A stretch of DNA of 64,000 bases from positions 1-64,000 of the forward strand of contig NZ_BONE01000036.1 of assembly GCF_016862555.1 (NCBI RefSeq). Reading direction: 5' to 3'. Below the pieces are notes generated by a model. It saw only the letters and a program-made list of their open reading frames with translations, searched no databases and had not been told where the DNA came from. Made by a program: the position numbers and the translations under genes. Source of the DNA: Asanoa siamensis. Lineage in GTDB: Bacteria > Actinomycetota > Actinomycetes > Mycobacteriales > Micromonosporaceae. Shown piece after piece: positions 1 to 8,160 of the stretch (positions are counted from its first letter, which is position 1; each line of letters starts with the position of its first letter).

Positions 1-262
1 TGCGCGGGTCGTGCGCCCCGTAGAGCCGCGTGGCCGCCGAGTGGGCGTAGGACGCCCAGCCCCGCGCGCCGTGCGCGTCGCCGAGCGCGAGCAGCACCTT
101 GGCCTGCAGCGCGGCGGCGAGCGCGAGCTCGTCGGTGGCGGTCGCCGGCGAGGGGTCGGCCTTGGCGAGCGCGGTGCCGAGCAGTTCCTCCGCGCCGGCC
201 AGGTCACCGGCATGGATCCGGTCCTGTGCCCGCGCGGTGAGGTCACGAAGGCCGATGGACAT
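1..262 (-). CDS. Partial TPR-like protein (3' end outside window)
   Basis: The reading frame starts with ATG at 262 and runs off the left edge after about 87 codons. The visible protein begins MSIGLRDLTARAQDRI and is alanine/leucine-rich with helix pairs such as AEELLGTALAKA and ALAAALQAKVLLALGDA. This is the texture of tetratricopeptide-like helical repeats found in actinobacterial regulators and scaffold proteins. The 5' side faces the stop of the MarR gene at 386 with about 120 bp between. The true family cannot be decided because most of the gene is missing. Confidence 0.6.
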   Translation of the reverse strand, partial: MSIGLRDLTARAQDRIHAGDLAGAEELLGTALAKADPSPATATDELALAAALQAKVLLALGDAHGARGWASYAHSAATRLYGAHDPR

Positions 263-385
263 CGCCTCATCGTGGCTGTCCGGCGACGTTCGGTACAAGA
301 GCCAGTTGGCGGAGATATTGACCGGACCCTACGTGACCTGGGCTCTCCGGCGCAGAAGTCGTCCGTTCGTGCGTATCGCGCAACG

Positions 386-838
386 CTAGTCGGCCAGGAC
401 CGCCTCGCTGATGCCGCGGAGCTGGGCCACCTGCTCCTTGGTGAGCCGGTCGAAGAGGTGGCGGCGGACGCCCTCGACGTGGCCGGGTGCCGCCTCGACC
501 AGGACGCGGTGGCCGTCCGCGGTGAGCACGGCGAGCTGACCGCGCCGGTCGGTCGGGCAGTCCTGGCGCTTGACCCAGCCGGACTCCTCGAGCCGGGCGA
601 CGGCGTGCGACAGGCGGCTGCGGGAGGAGCCGCAGGCGTCGGCCAGCTCACTCATCCGCATCTGGCGCTCGGGCGCCTCGGAGAGCCGCACCAGGATCTC
701 GTAGTAGGCGTGCGGCATGCCGGCCTCGTGCTGCAGCTCGCGGTCCAGGGAGTCCATCAGGGCCCGGGTGGCACTGAGGAAAGCACGCCAGGTGGCCTGC
801 TCCTGGTCGTCCAGCCATCGCGTCATGACAGGCATCAT
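386..838 (-). CDS. MarR-family transcriptional regulator
   Basis: A 150-aa protein of normal MarR length. The winged-helix region is visible at residues 58-110, with the recognition-helix stretch CGSSRSRLSHAVARLEESGWV followed by a wing containing DRRG. MarR proteins are dimeric, usually ligand-relieved repressors of the divergent neighbour. Here the divergent gene at 885 encodes a VOC protein, and the 46-bp gap holds a perfect 14-bp palindrome, so autoregulation plus control of the VOC gene is likely. ATG at 838 is used; ATG at 835 or 826 (MMPVM) are equally possible. The ligand is not predictable. Confidence 0.9.
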   Translation of the reverse strand: MMPVMTRWLDDQEQATWRAFLSATRALMDSLDRELQHEAGMPHAYYEILVRLSEAPERQMRMSELADACGSSRSRLSHAVARLEESGWVKRQDCPTDRRGQLAVLTADGHRVLVEAAPGHVEGVRRHLFDRLTKEQVAQLRGISEAVLAD

Positions 839-847
839 ACCCTCTTT

Positions 848-861
848 GTTGAACTCTCAAC
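848..861. promoter_or_regulatory. Palindromic operator between MarR and VOC genes
   Basis: GTTGA-actc-TCAAC is a perfect inverted repeat with 5-bp arms and a 4-bp spacer, in the 46-bp gap between the two divergent starts. TTGA..TCAA half sites are typical of MarR-family operators. Binding is inferred. Confidence 0.6.
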
Positions 862-884
862 TAGATGGCGCTACCGTTGTGCCC

Positions 885-1403
885 ATGGGCATCCACCGAC
901 TCAACCACGCGGTCCTGTTCGTCAGTGACCTCGCCCGCAGCGTCGCCTTCTACCAGGACGTCCTCGGCTTCACGAAGGTCCCGATGACGCCCGACGGGTT
1001 CGCGGGCGCCGCGTTCCTGCAGGCTCCCGACTCGACCAACGACCACGACCTCGGGCTGTTCGAGGTCGCGGGTGCCGGCCCGTCGCCGGCCGGCCGCGCC
1101 ACCGTCGGCCTCTACCACCTCGCCTGGGAGGTCGACACGCTCGACGAGCTGTCGTCGACCGCCGAGCGGCTCAGCGCCGCGGGCGCGCTGGTCGGGGCCT
1201 CCGACCACGGCAGCACCAAGTCGCTCTACGGCAAGGACCCCGACGGGCTCGAGTTCGAGATCGTCTGGCTGATCCCGGCCGACCGGCTCGACGACACGGC
1301 GCTGGACGCCCGCCGCCGGATCGGCCGGCTGGACATCGAGGCCGAGAAGGCGCGCTACGGCGGTCAGACGCGAGGCGGTGTCGGCATCTCTGTTCCGGCC
1401 TGA
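885..1403 (+). CDS. VOC-superfamily (glyoxalase/extradiol dioxygenase-like) protein
   Basis: A 172-aa protein starting MGIHRLNHAVLFVSDL, the classic first beta-alpha-beta-beta-beta module of the vicinal-oxygen-chelate fold. The first metal-ligand His is in LNHAVL (residue 7), a second is in YHLAWEV, and the DPDGLEFEIVW motif near residue 120 carries the usual metal-binding Glu. One domain pair gives about 130 residues; the C-terminal 40 residues are extra and charged. Such genes paired with a divergent MarR often detoxify an electrophile or open an aromatic ring. The ATG at 885 follows the operator; no strong Shine-Dalgarno is visible. Substrate unknown. Confidence 0.85.
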   Translation: MGIHRLNHAVLFVSDLARSVAFYQDVLGFTKVPMTPDGFAGAAFLQAPDSTNDHDLGLFEVAGAGPSPAGRATVGLYHLAWEVDTLDELSSTAERLSAAGALVGASDHGSTKSLYGKDPDGLEFEIVWLIPADRLDDTALDARRRIGRLDIEAEKARYGGQTRGGVGISVPA

Positions 1404-1427
1404 CGCCGGATCGGCCAAACTGGAGGC

Positions 1428-2327
1428 ATGACCGGGCCGATCGACGACGTCGTACGCGAGATCCTCGTGCGGCAGCTCGACGCCTGGGGCCCGGCCGCGC
1501 TGCACCGTTCCAAGCGGGCCACCTTCGCGCAGGCCTACGGTGGCCCGCCCGACGGCCTGCCCGAGGCGGCGCTGCGGGTCTTCGACGAGTTCACCGACCT
1601 GCTGCGCGGCCGCCGGCTGACCGCCCCGGTGATCGCGCCGAGCCCCGACCGGGCCGCGCTCGACACGGTCTACCAGGAGCTCGACCGGCCGTCCGGGTTG
1701 GACATCCACGCCGTCGACGGCGGCGTCGACACGCTGCCGGCCGTGCTCAGCGCGGCCTCGGCGGCGGGCGCGCCGCTGCTCGCCTTCCTCGACGCCGGGT
1801 CGGGCCCGCCGCCGTCCGCCGGCACGCTGGCCGCGGTCGCCCGCGGCAAGCCCGGCGAGCTGCTGCTCGTGCTGCCCGCGGGCGTCCGCGAGCACCGGGC
1901 CCAGCTCGGCGCCGCCGGGTTCCCGCTGGTCGCCGACGTCGAGCTGGTGGCCCGCGACGAGAGTGCCCGGCTGGTCGCGTTCGCCACCGGGCAGGGCAAG
2001 AGCCTCGACGGGTTCAAGGACGCGATGTGGGCGGTCGACGAGTACGCGGGTGTCCGCTACCGCGACCCGCACGACCCCGAGGGTCACCTCCTCGACATCG
2101 CCGAGCGCCCGCACCCGGGGCCGCTGCGCCGGGAGCTGCTCGCCCACCTCGCGGAGGTCGGCCGGGCGACGGTGACCGAGCTGCGGCGCTTCGCGGTCAC
2201 CGACACCGTCTACCGGGCCGCCGACGCCAACCGGGTGCTCACCGCCCTGCTCACCGCCGGCCAGGTGACCCGCGACCCGCCGGCCGGCCGGCTCGGCGGC
2301 GACGTGGTCATCGCCCCTGCCGGCTAG
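1428..2327 (+). CDS. TcmP-like (three-Cys-motif partner) protein, degenerate
   Basis: A 299-aa protein with no clear enzyme motif. Two segments recall TcmP proteins, partners of three-Cys-motif proteins with a methyltransferase-like fold: the N-terminal pattern FAQAYGGPPDGLPEAAL resembles the family FxGPGxYxxGExGSPL stretch, and FKDAMWAVDEYAGVRY resembles the family MKDIMWxVD...GxRF motif. The C-terminal 80 residues look like a winged helix. No three-Cys gene lies next to it, and the glycine-rich loop is altered, so catalytic activity is doubtful. Its 3' end overlaps the convergent ion-channel gene by 20 bp. The family call is tentative; hypothetical protein is the safe name. Confidence 0.55.
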   Translation: MTGPIDDVVREILVRQLDAWGPAALHRSKRATFAQAYGGPPDGLPEAALRVFDEFTDLLRGRRLTAPVIAPSPDRAALDTVYQELDRPSGLDIHAVDGGVDTLPAVLSAASAAGAPLLAFLDAGSGPPPSAGTLAAVARGKPGELLLVLPAGVREHRAQLGAAGFPLVADVELVARDESARLVAFATGQGKSLDGFKDAMWAVDEYAGVRYRDPHDPEGHLLDIAERPHPGPLRRELLAHLAEVGRATVTELRRFAVTDTVYRAADANRVLTALLTAGQVTRDPPAGRLGGDVVIAPAG

Positions 2328-2814
2328 CCTTCACCCGGGCGCTGGCCTGGTTGATCAACAGCGAGGCGCCGGTGGCGAGCACCACGATGTTGAACACCAT
2401 CTGGAAGATCACGAGTACGCGGGCGCCCTGGCCGGCCGCGTGGATGTCGCCGAAGCCCACCGTGAAGAGTGCGGACAACGCGAAATAGAGCGCGTCCGTG
2501 CGGGTGTCGAGGCCCGCGAACTGGCCCGGTGCCGAGACCTCCAGCACGTAGTCGGCCAGCGCGAACGCGATCGCCCCGGCCACCAGCGCGACGGCCAGGC
2601 CCTCCAGCGGCAACTGGTCGCTACGCAGCCGGCGGCGGATCTGCCAGACCACGAGCGCGATGGCGCCGCCGACGAAGACCAGCGCGGCCAGCGCGCGCAA
2701 CGCCAGCCGCCAGCCGGCGTCACCCGGCTCGACCGGCACCACGTAGTAGAGGCCGACCAGCAGCACCACCGCCGCCACCACACGGAACCAGGCCGCACGG
2801 TTCATATCGGACAA
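2308..2814 (-). CDS. Two-pore-type potassium channel family protein
   Basis: A 168-aa membrane protein. Two hydrophobic segments lie at about residues 9-30 and 37-58, then a re-entrant pore region with the selectivity-filter sequence TVGFGD at about residues 116-121, followed by a last membrane helix (VLVIFQMVFNIVVLATGASLL). TVGFGD is a minor variant of the canonical TVGYGD filter, so conduction of potassium is likely. There is no RCK/TrkA-N regulatory domain. The start is GTG or ATG at 2814; an in-frame ATG at 2805 is an alternative. It is separated from the upstream DUF4236 gene by a strong terminator. Confidence 0.85.
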   Translation of the reverse strand: MSDMNRAAWFRVVAAVVLLVGLYYVVPVEPGDAGWRLALRALAALVFVGGAIALVVWQIRRRLRSDQLPLEGLAVALVAGAIAFALADYVLEVSAPGQFAGLDTRTDALYFALSALFTVGFGDIHAAGQGARVLVIFQMVFNIVVLATGASLLINQASARVKASRQGR

Positions 2815-2831
2815 TCTACTCAGGGCAGACG

Positions 2832-2874
2832 CGCGCGCGGCGCCCTTCCGGAGGACCGGAGGGCGCCGCGCGCG
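2832..2874 (-). terminator. Strong hairpin terminator after the DUF4236 gene
   Basis: Arms 2832-2851 and 2856-2874 pair over 19 bp with a single bulged T and an AGGA loop. It lies directly after the stop of the minus-strand gene at 2882 and before the next minus-strand start at 2814. No T-run follows, as is common in high-GC actinobacteria. Confidence 0.75.
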
Positions 2875-2881
2875 GGGGAGG

Positions 2882-3055
2882 TCAGCTCTTGTCCTGCTTC
2901 CAGGACAGCGGTCCCGGCAGGTCGACGCGGTGGGCCCGCGCCCGGGAGTTCCACGACCAGCGACCGATCTTGATGCTCCAGGAGCTGAAGCCGTTCTCCG
3001 TGAAGTTCAGGATGATCGGGCCGATCTTCTTCCGCTTACGGAACATCAGACCCAT
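2882..3055 (-). CDS. DUF4236-type small protein
   Basis: A 57-aa protein. The N-terminus MGLMFRKRKKIGPIILNFTENG matches the DUF4236 signature, which is typically M-G-F-x-F-R-K-x-x-x-x-G-P followed by a small beta-rich repeat region ending in Ser/Gly. Function of the family is unknown. The ATG at 3055 has a good Shine-Dalgarno (GAGAGGTG) about 8 bp upstream, which argues against the longer frame starting further upstream. It is followed by the hairpin at 2832-2874 and preceded, 89 bp upstream on the same strand, by another tiny unusual gene, so the two may form one transcript. Confidence 0.7.
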   Translation of the reverse strand: MGLMFRKRKKIGPIILNFTENGFSSWSIKIGRWSWNSRARAHRVDLPGPLSWKQDKS

Positions 3056-3144
3056 GGTCAGGCACCTCTCGTCTCGGCCGCGGCGCCCGTGCGCGCCGTG
3101 GTCGGGCCGGAATGTTCCCAGAACGCCTGTTCGTGAAACCGGGT

Positions 3145-3375
3145 CTACCGCTGTCCGCTTCGCATGATCCGACCGAGGCCGGCCCACGACATGATCGAGC
3201 CGAGGGACGCCGCCGAGAGCAGCGAGAACGCGCTCACCCACGAGCCGACCGAGAACGCCGAGAAGGCCGAGCCGATGGAGCCGATGCTGCCGACCGAGCC
3301 GATCGAGCCGATGGAGAGGACCGATCCCTTCGAGGCGATGCAGAGGCACGAGTCCTGCGAGCGGATGCTGAGCAT
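3145..3375 (-). CDS. Small Ser/Gly hydrophobic repeat protein (SIGS repeats)
   Basis: A 76-aa protein starting MLSIRSQDSC. Residues 17-60 are built from short units of the form S-hydrophobic-G-S or L-S-I-G-S, repeated about ten times with Ile, Val, Phe or Ala in the variable position, and contain only one charged residue. The C-terminus is basic (GRIMRSGQR). ATG at 3375 is preceded by AAGGGAG at a suitable distance. Similar tiny Ser-Gly repeat proteins occur in actinobacteria with no assigned function; a beta-solenoid or membrane-embedded structure is conceivable. It is divergent from the sugar dehydrogenase gene at 3436. Confidence 0.65.
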   Translation of the reverse strand: MLSIRSQDSCLCIASKGSVLSIGSIGSVGSIGSIGSAFSAFSVGSWVSAFSLLSAASLGSIMSWAGLGRIMRSGQR

Positions 3376-3435
3376 GGCGGGTCTCCCTTCCTCGCCCACC
3401 TGGGTGCCCGCTCGGCGCGGCGTTACTCTCGAACG

Positions 3436-4500
3436 GTGAGCCGGGCTCGGATCGCGTTGACCGTGGTGACCGTCGTCGTCCTCGTCGCCGCCGCCCTCGG
3501 AGGTGTCGGCGCCTGGCGGGGGTGGTTCAGCGAGCCTTCGGTCGAGGCCGCCCCCGACGTCCAGCCGGCCGGCGTGTCCGATGTGGTCACCGACCTGCGC
3601 GCGCCGTGGGGGCTGGCGTTCCGGCCCGACGGCTCGGCGCTGGTGACCGAGCGGGACACGGCCCGGGTGCTCTCGGTGCGGGGCGACACCGCGCGCGAGG
3701 TCACCGTCGTCTCCGAGGCGCGCCCGTCGGGCGAGGGCGGGTTGCTCGGCATCGCGGTCGCGCCGGCCGGCGACTGGGTCTACGTCTACTACACCGCCGA
3801 CGACGACAACCGGATCGCGCGGTTCCGGCCCGACCAGCCCGACGCCCGTACCGTCGTGTTCTCGGGCATCCCCAAGGCCGGCAACCACAACGGCGGCCGG
3901 ATCGCGTTCGGCCCCGACGGCATGCTCTACGTCGGCACCGGCGACGCGGGCGACCGCGACGCGGCGCAGGACCGGGCGAGCCTCGGCGGCAAGATCCTGC
4001 GGCTCACCCCGGAGGGCGCGCCGGCGCCCGGCAACCCGTTCGGCGCGACCCCGGTCTACACCTACGGCCACCGCAACGTGCAGGGGCTCGCCTGGGACGG
4101 CGGCGGCGCGATGTTCGCGTCGGAGTTCGGGCAGAACACCTACGACGAGCTCAACCGGATCGAGCCGGGCCGCAACTACGGCTGGCCGGAGGCCGAGGGC
4201 AACTCCGACGACCCGGCGTTCACCAACCCGATCGCGACCTGGCGTACGGCCGACGCGTCGCCCAGCGGCATCGCCGTCGGTCCCGACGGGCTGGTCTGGA
4301 TGGCCTGCCTGCGCGGCGAGCGGCTCTACACGATCAAGACCGACGGCAGCGGCGCCGAGGCGCTGTTGCGCGGTGAGCACGGTCGCCTCCGGCACGTCGC
4401 CGCGGCGCCCGACGGCTCGATGTGGGTGCTGACCTCCAACCACGACGGCCGCGGCGACCCGGCCCCGGGTGACGACCGGATCCTGCGCCTGACGCTCTGA
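3436..4500 (+). CDS. PQQ-type soluble sugar/aldose dehydrogenase, membrane-anchored
   Basis: A 354-aa protein of the GSDH (glucose/sorbosone dehydrogenase) beta-propeller family. Residues 5-27 form a signal anchor ([21 protein letters not shown]). Family landmarks follow: [23 protein letters not shown], a [22 protein letters not shown] block that supplies the catalytic His and Ca/PQQ ligands, [12 protein letters not shown], and [22 protein letters not shown]. The enzyme would oxidise sugars outside the membrane, using PQQ if available. GTG at 3436 is chosen because it opens directly on the signal anchor; the frame upstream has no signal-peptide logic. Sugar specificity is not predictable. Confidence 0.88.
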   Translation: MSRARIALTVVTVVVLVAAALGGVGAWRGWFSEPSVEAAPDVQPAGVSDVVTDLRAPWGLAFRPDGSALVTERDTARVLSVRGDTAREVTVVSEARPSGEGGLLGIAVAPAGDWVYVYYTADDDNRIARFRPDQPDARTVVFSGIPKAGNHNGGRIAFGPDGMLYVGTGDAGDRDAAQDRASLGGKILRLTPEGAPAPGNPFGATPVYTYGHRNVQGLAWDGGGAMFASEFGQNTYDELNRIEPGRNYGWPEAEGNSDDPAFTNPIATWRTADASPSGIAVGPDGLVWMACLRGERLYTIKTDGSGAEALLRGEHGRLRHVAAAPDGSMWVLTSNHDGRGDPAPGDDRILRLTL

Positions 4501-4588
4501 CACCGGTGATTTCGCCGATGCGCGGCTGAGGGGCCGCGTCAAACACTGGTCAACGTCGATGTCCCCCGACGGACCAGGAGCCCCCCAC

Positions 4589-5452
4589 GTGAGAACACCC
4601 ATCCGTCTCGCCGCCGTGGTCACGGCCGCTGTGCTCAGTGTCGGTGTCGCGGGCGTGCCCAACGCGCTGGCGGCCGAGAACCCGTACGAGCGCGGCCCCA
4701 ACCCGACCACGTCGATCCTGGACGCCACCCGCGGTCCCTACGCCACGTCCTCGACCAGCGTCTCGTCGCTGGTCAGCGGCTTCGGCGGCGGCGTCATCTA
4801 CTACCCGACCACCACCGCCGACGGTACGTTCGGCGCGATCGCGATCTCGCCGGGCTACACCGCCGCCTGGTCGAGCATCGACTGGCTCGGTCCGCGGATC
4901 GCCTCGCACGGCTTCGTCGTGATCGGCATCGAGACCAACAGCCGCTTCGACCAGCCCGCGAGCCGCGGCTCGCAGCTCCTCGCCGCGCTGGACTACCTGG
5001 TCAACAGCAGCTCGGTGCGCAGCCGGGTCGACAGCACCCGCCTCGCCGTCGCCGGGCACTCGATGGGCGGTGGGGGCAGTCTCGAGGCCGCCTCGGACCG
5101 ACCGTCGCTGCAGGCGGCGATCCCGCTCGCACCGTGGAACACCGACAAGAGCTGGACCGAGCTGCGGGTGCCGACGCTGATCATCGGCGGCGAGAGCGAC
5201 TCGATCGCGCCGGTGTCGTCGCACTCGATCCCGTTCTACAACAGCATCCCGGCGTCGGCGGAGAAGGCGTACCTGGAGCTGAACAACGCCAGCCACTTCT
5301 TCCCGCAGTCCACCAACACGCCGACCGGCCGGCAGATGGTCGCCTGGCTCAAGCGGTTCGTCGACAACGACACCCGCTACGAGCAGTTCCTCTGCCCCGG
5401 CCCGAGCGGCAGCGCGATCGACGAGTACCGCAACACCTGCCCGAGCAGCTGA
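4589..5452 (+). CDS. Secreted cutinase / polyester (PET) hydrolase-like alpha/beta hydrolase
   Basis: A 287-aa protein very like actinobacterial cutinases of the Thermobifida/LCC type that hydrolyse cutin, aliphatic polyesters and PET. A signal peptide spans residues 1-28 (cut near ALA/AEN). The mature N-terminus [11 protein letters not shown] is the family hallmark. Catalytic residues are visible: Ser158 in GHSMGGG, Asp204 in SDSIAP, His236 in ASHFFP; oxyanion residues Tyr90 and Met159 and the aromatic Trp183 are kept. Cys269 and Cys284 would make the conserved C-terminal disulfide; the extra PETase disulfide is absent. GTG at 4589 has AGGAG 8 bp upstream. A terminator follows. Confidence 0.92.
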   Translation: MRTPIRLAAVVTAAVLSVGVAGVPNALAAENPYERGPNPTTSILDATRGPYATSSTSVSSLVSGFGGGVIYYPTTTADGTFGAIAISPGYTAAWSSIDWLGPRIASHGFVVIGIETNSRFDQPASRGSQLLAALDYLVNSSSVRSRVDSTRLAVAGHSMGGGGSLEAASDRPSLQAAIPLAPWNTDKSWTELRVPTLIIGGESDSIAPVSSHSIPFYNSIPASAEKAYLELNNASHFFPQSTNTPTGRQMVAWLKRFVDNDTRYEQFLCPGPSGSAIDEYRNTCPSS

Positions 5453-5467
5453 GCCAGCCCGGAACGA

Positions 5468-5498
5468 AGGCGCCCGTCGATAGACGGGCGTCTTTGTT
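5468..5498 (+). terminator. Rho-independent terminator after the cutinase gene
   Basis: Stem CGCCCGTC/GACGGGCG (5471-5478 with 5483-5490), GATA loop, extended by weaker pairs, followed by TCTTTGTT. It begins 16 bp after the cutinase stop codon. Confidence 0.85.
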
Positions 5499-5531
5499 GC
5501 GGAGAGCTTTCGGATAGGTGACACTGGATAC

Positions 5532-8147
5532 ATGCTTGTTGCACCGGCAGTGCACATTCTCGCGCCAGGCGGGCCGGTGCTGCGGGGGCGGGTGCGCGAG
5601 CTCGCCGCGATCGGTCGCCTGCTCCGGCGGGCGGCCGACGGCGCGGGCGGGACCCTGCTGATCGAGGGTGACCCCGGCTCCGGTCGCAGCGCGCTGCTCG
5701 CCCACGCGGAGCGGCAGGCGCCGGGTTTCGCCTGCCTGCGGGCGCGCGGGCAGCCGGGGGAGGCCGACCTGCCCTATGCGGCGCTGCCGCCGTCGCCGGT
5801 GCCGCGACCGACCCGCCGGCCGCGCACCGCCGAGCAGCGCCTGCGGTCGTGCACCCGGTTCTTCGACGCCGTCGTCTCTCTCAGCCGGCACCGGCCGGTC
5901 CTCTGCGTGGTCGACGACGCCGACCGGGTCGACCCGCCGTCCCTGGAGGTGCTGGCCTTCCTCGCCCGCCGTGCCCGGGACCACCGGATCGCCGTGGTCT
6001 TCGCCGGCACCGGCGGCCCGGCGGTCGCCGCCACCACGCTGCGACTCGCGCCGCTCGACCCGGGCCAGGCCGCCGACGTGCTGGCCGACCACGGCCTGGG
6101 CGGCCCGCTGGCCGAGGTGCTCGCCGGGCTCTCCTTCGGCAACCCCGCCGCGCTGCACGACCTCGTCCGGGCGTTGACCCCGGGCCAGCGCCGCGGCGTC
6201 GAGCCACCGCCGGCCGGGCTGCCCGCCGACGGCGACCTGCGCCTCGCGTACCGGACCCGGTTGCGCGCCCTGCCCGCCAGCACCCGGCGCGCGCTGCTGC
6301 TGGTGGCCCTCGACGACGGGCTGGACCCGGCGGCGCTGGCGCGGCTCGGCGGCGGCGCGCTGGCCGCGGCCGAGCGGGCCGGGCTGCTGCGGGGCACCGG
6401 GTTCACCCACCCGGCCGCCCGCGAGGCGGTGCGCGACGAGGCCACCCTGGCCGACCGGCAGCGCGCCCACCGCACGCTGGCCAAGCTGCTCACCGGTGAC
6501 GCGCACGGACTGCGCCGCCTGCTGCACCTGGCGGCCGCGACCCCGCCGCCCGACGCCGGCCTGGCCGACGAGATCGAACGGGCGGCACAGTCCGTCGTGG
6601 ACTGCCGCGTCGGCTCGGTGGCGCTGGAGCGGGCCGCCGAGCTGACCCCCGACGGTGGCCCGGCGGTCGCGCGCCGGGCCGCCGCGGCCCGGTTCGCCTG
6701 GCTCGGCGGCGACCTGGCCCGCGCCCGCCGGCTGCTGGCCCGGGCGGGCGCCGGCGGTGCGCTGCTCGCCGGCGAGATCGCGCTGCGCGGCGGCCCGGCC
6801 GGTGAAGCGCTCGAGCTGCTGCTGACCTCGGCCGACGAGCTGGCCCCGACCCGGCCCGACCAGGCCTGGCGGGCGCTGGTGCTGGCCGGCGAGGCGGTCT
6901 GCCTGGACGGCAACCACGGGCGTTACCGCGAGGTGCTGCGCCGGGCGGCCGTGCTGCGCCGGGCCGGCCACGTCGACCCGGTGCGCTCGGCCCAGGTCGC
7001 CGGCCTCGCGGCGATCATGCGGGGCGACCACGAGCGGGCGCGGCCGGCGCTGCGCTCGGTGCTCTCACTGTCCACACCGGACCCGGAGGTCCTGACCAGC
7101 GCCGCCACGGCCGGCCTGCTGCTCGGCGACGACGCGGCAGCCCACCGGATCCTGGAGCGCGCGGTGGAGCTGGCCCGGTCGAGCGGCGCGGTCGCGCTGC
7201 TGCCGCGGGCGCTGGAGCTGCGCACGTTCGTCGAGTACTGGATGGGCTCCTACGACGCCGCGGCCGCCAGCGCGCGCGAGGGTCTCGTGGCCGCCCGGGC
7301 GTGCGGCCAGCGCGCGGCCGCCGGCAACCTGGTCGGCCTGCTCGCCCTGCTGGCCGCCCTGCGCGGCGCCGCGCCGGAGTGCCTGGGCTGGATGCGCGAG
7401 CTGCGCTCGGGCTCGCACGCGAGCCGGCCGCGCGCGCTCGTGCAATGGGCGCTCGCCGTCCTCGACCTGGTCGCCGGTCGCGCCGCCGACGCGCTGCGCC
7501 GACTGTCCACGATGGCAGATCCGATGTCCGGCAGCGGCACGGTGCTGATCCAGATGACCGCCACGCCCTACCTCGTCGAGGCCGCCGCCGGGGCCGGCGA
7601 CCCGGCGGCGGCCCACGCGGCCGCGGCGGTGTTCGACCGCTGGGCCGCCGCGACCGGTGACCCGACCCGGCAGGCGCTGGCCGCCCGCTGCCGCGCGCTG
7701 CTGGCACCCCGGGGCAGCGGACCCGCCCTGGCGGAGTTCGAGACCGCGCTGCGCCTGCACCCGGCCGACGGCGGCGACTTCGAGCGCGCCCGCACGGAGC
7801 TGCTGCTCGGCCGCGACCTGCGCCGTGCCCGCCACCCCCGGGACGCGCGGCCCCACCTGCACCGCGCGGCGGAGGGCTTCGCGCTGCTCGACATGCCGAT
7901 CTGGGCGGCCCAGGCGTCGACCGAGCTGCGCGCGGCGGGCGAGGCGGGCGACCGGGCCGCACCGCCGCCGGGCCTGACGCTCACCGCGCAACAGCAGCGG
8001 ATCGCCCAGCTCGTCGCGGACGGCGCGACCAACCGCGAGGTCGCGGCCCAGCTCTTCCTCTCGACCCGTACGGTCGACCACCACCTGCGCAACATCTTCA
8101 GCCGCCTCGGTGTCCGCTCCCGGACCGAGCTCGCCCGCACACTGTGA
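5532..8147 (+). CDS. Large ATP-binding LuxR-family regulator (LAL type)
   Basis: An 871-aa regulator. The N-terminal AAA/P-loop domain has a Walker A (GDPGSGRSALL, near residue 47) and a Walker-B-like VVDDAD near residue 130. A long helical, TPR-like middle follows (about residues 300-790), with runs such as AARFAWLGGDLARARRLLARA. The C-terminal 65 residues are a LuxR helix-turn-helix: LTAQQQRIAQLVADGATNRE and LFLSTRTVDHHLRNIFSRLGV. LAL proteins activate catabolic or secondary-metabolite genes using a ligand sensed by the middle region. It stands alone after the cutinase terminator; the adjoining methyltransferase starts 14 bp downstream and may be cotranscribed. Confidence 0.92.
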   Translation: MLVAPAVHILAPGGPVLRGRVRELAAIGRLLRRAADGAGGTLLIEGDPGSGRSALLAHAERQAPGFACLRARGQPGEADLPYAALPPSPVPRPTRRPRTAEQRLRSCTRFFDAVVSLSRHRPVLCVVDDADRVDPPSLEVLAFLARRARDHRIAVVFAGTGGPAVAATTLRLAPLDPGQAADVLADHGLGGPLAEVLAGLSFGNPAALHDLVRALTPGQRRGVEPPPAGLPADGDLRLAYRTRLRALPASTRRALLLVALDDGLDPAALARLGGGALAAAERAGLLRGTGFTHPAAREAVRDEATLADRQRAHRTLAKLLTGDAHGLRRLLHLAAATPPPDAGLADEIERAAQSVVDCRVGSVALERAAELTPDGGPAVARRAAAARFAWLGGDLARARRLLARAGAGGALLAGEIALRGGPAGEALELLLTSADELAPTRPDQAWRALVLAGEAVCLDGNHGRYREVLRRAAVLRRAGHVDPVRSAQVAGLAAIMRGDHERARPALRSVLSLSTPDPEVLTSAATAGLLLGDDAAAHRILERAVELARSSGAVALLPRALELRTFVEYWMGSYDAAAASAREGLVAARACGQRAAAGNLVGLLALLAALRGAAPECLGWMRELRSGSHASRPRALVQWALAVLDLVAGRAADALRRLSTMADPMSGSGTVLIQMTATPYLVEAAAGAGDPAAAHAAAAVFDRWAAATGDPTRQALAARCRALLAPRGSGPALAEFETALRLHPADGGDFERARTELLLGRDLRRARHPRDARPHLHRAAEGFALLDMPIWAAQASTELRAAGEAGDRAAPPPGLTLTAQQQRIAQLVADGATNREVAAQLFLSTRTVDHHLRNIFSRLGVRSRTELARTL

Positions 8148-8160
8148 TATCCATCGACGC

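Noticed and set aside
3376-4728. Long minus-strand frame (527 codons) upstream of the Ser/Gly repeat protein
   Set aside because: It lies antisense to the sugar dehydrogenase; only the last 76 codons have their own ribosome-binding site and distinct composition.
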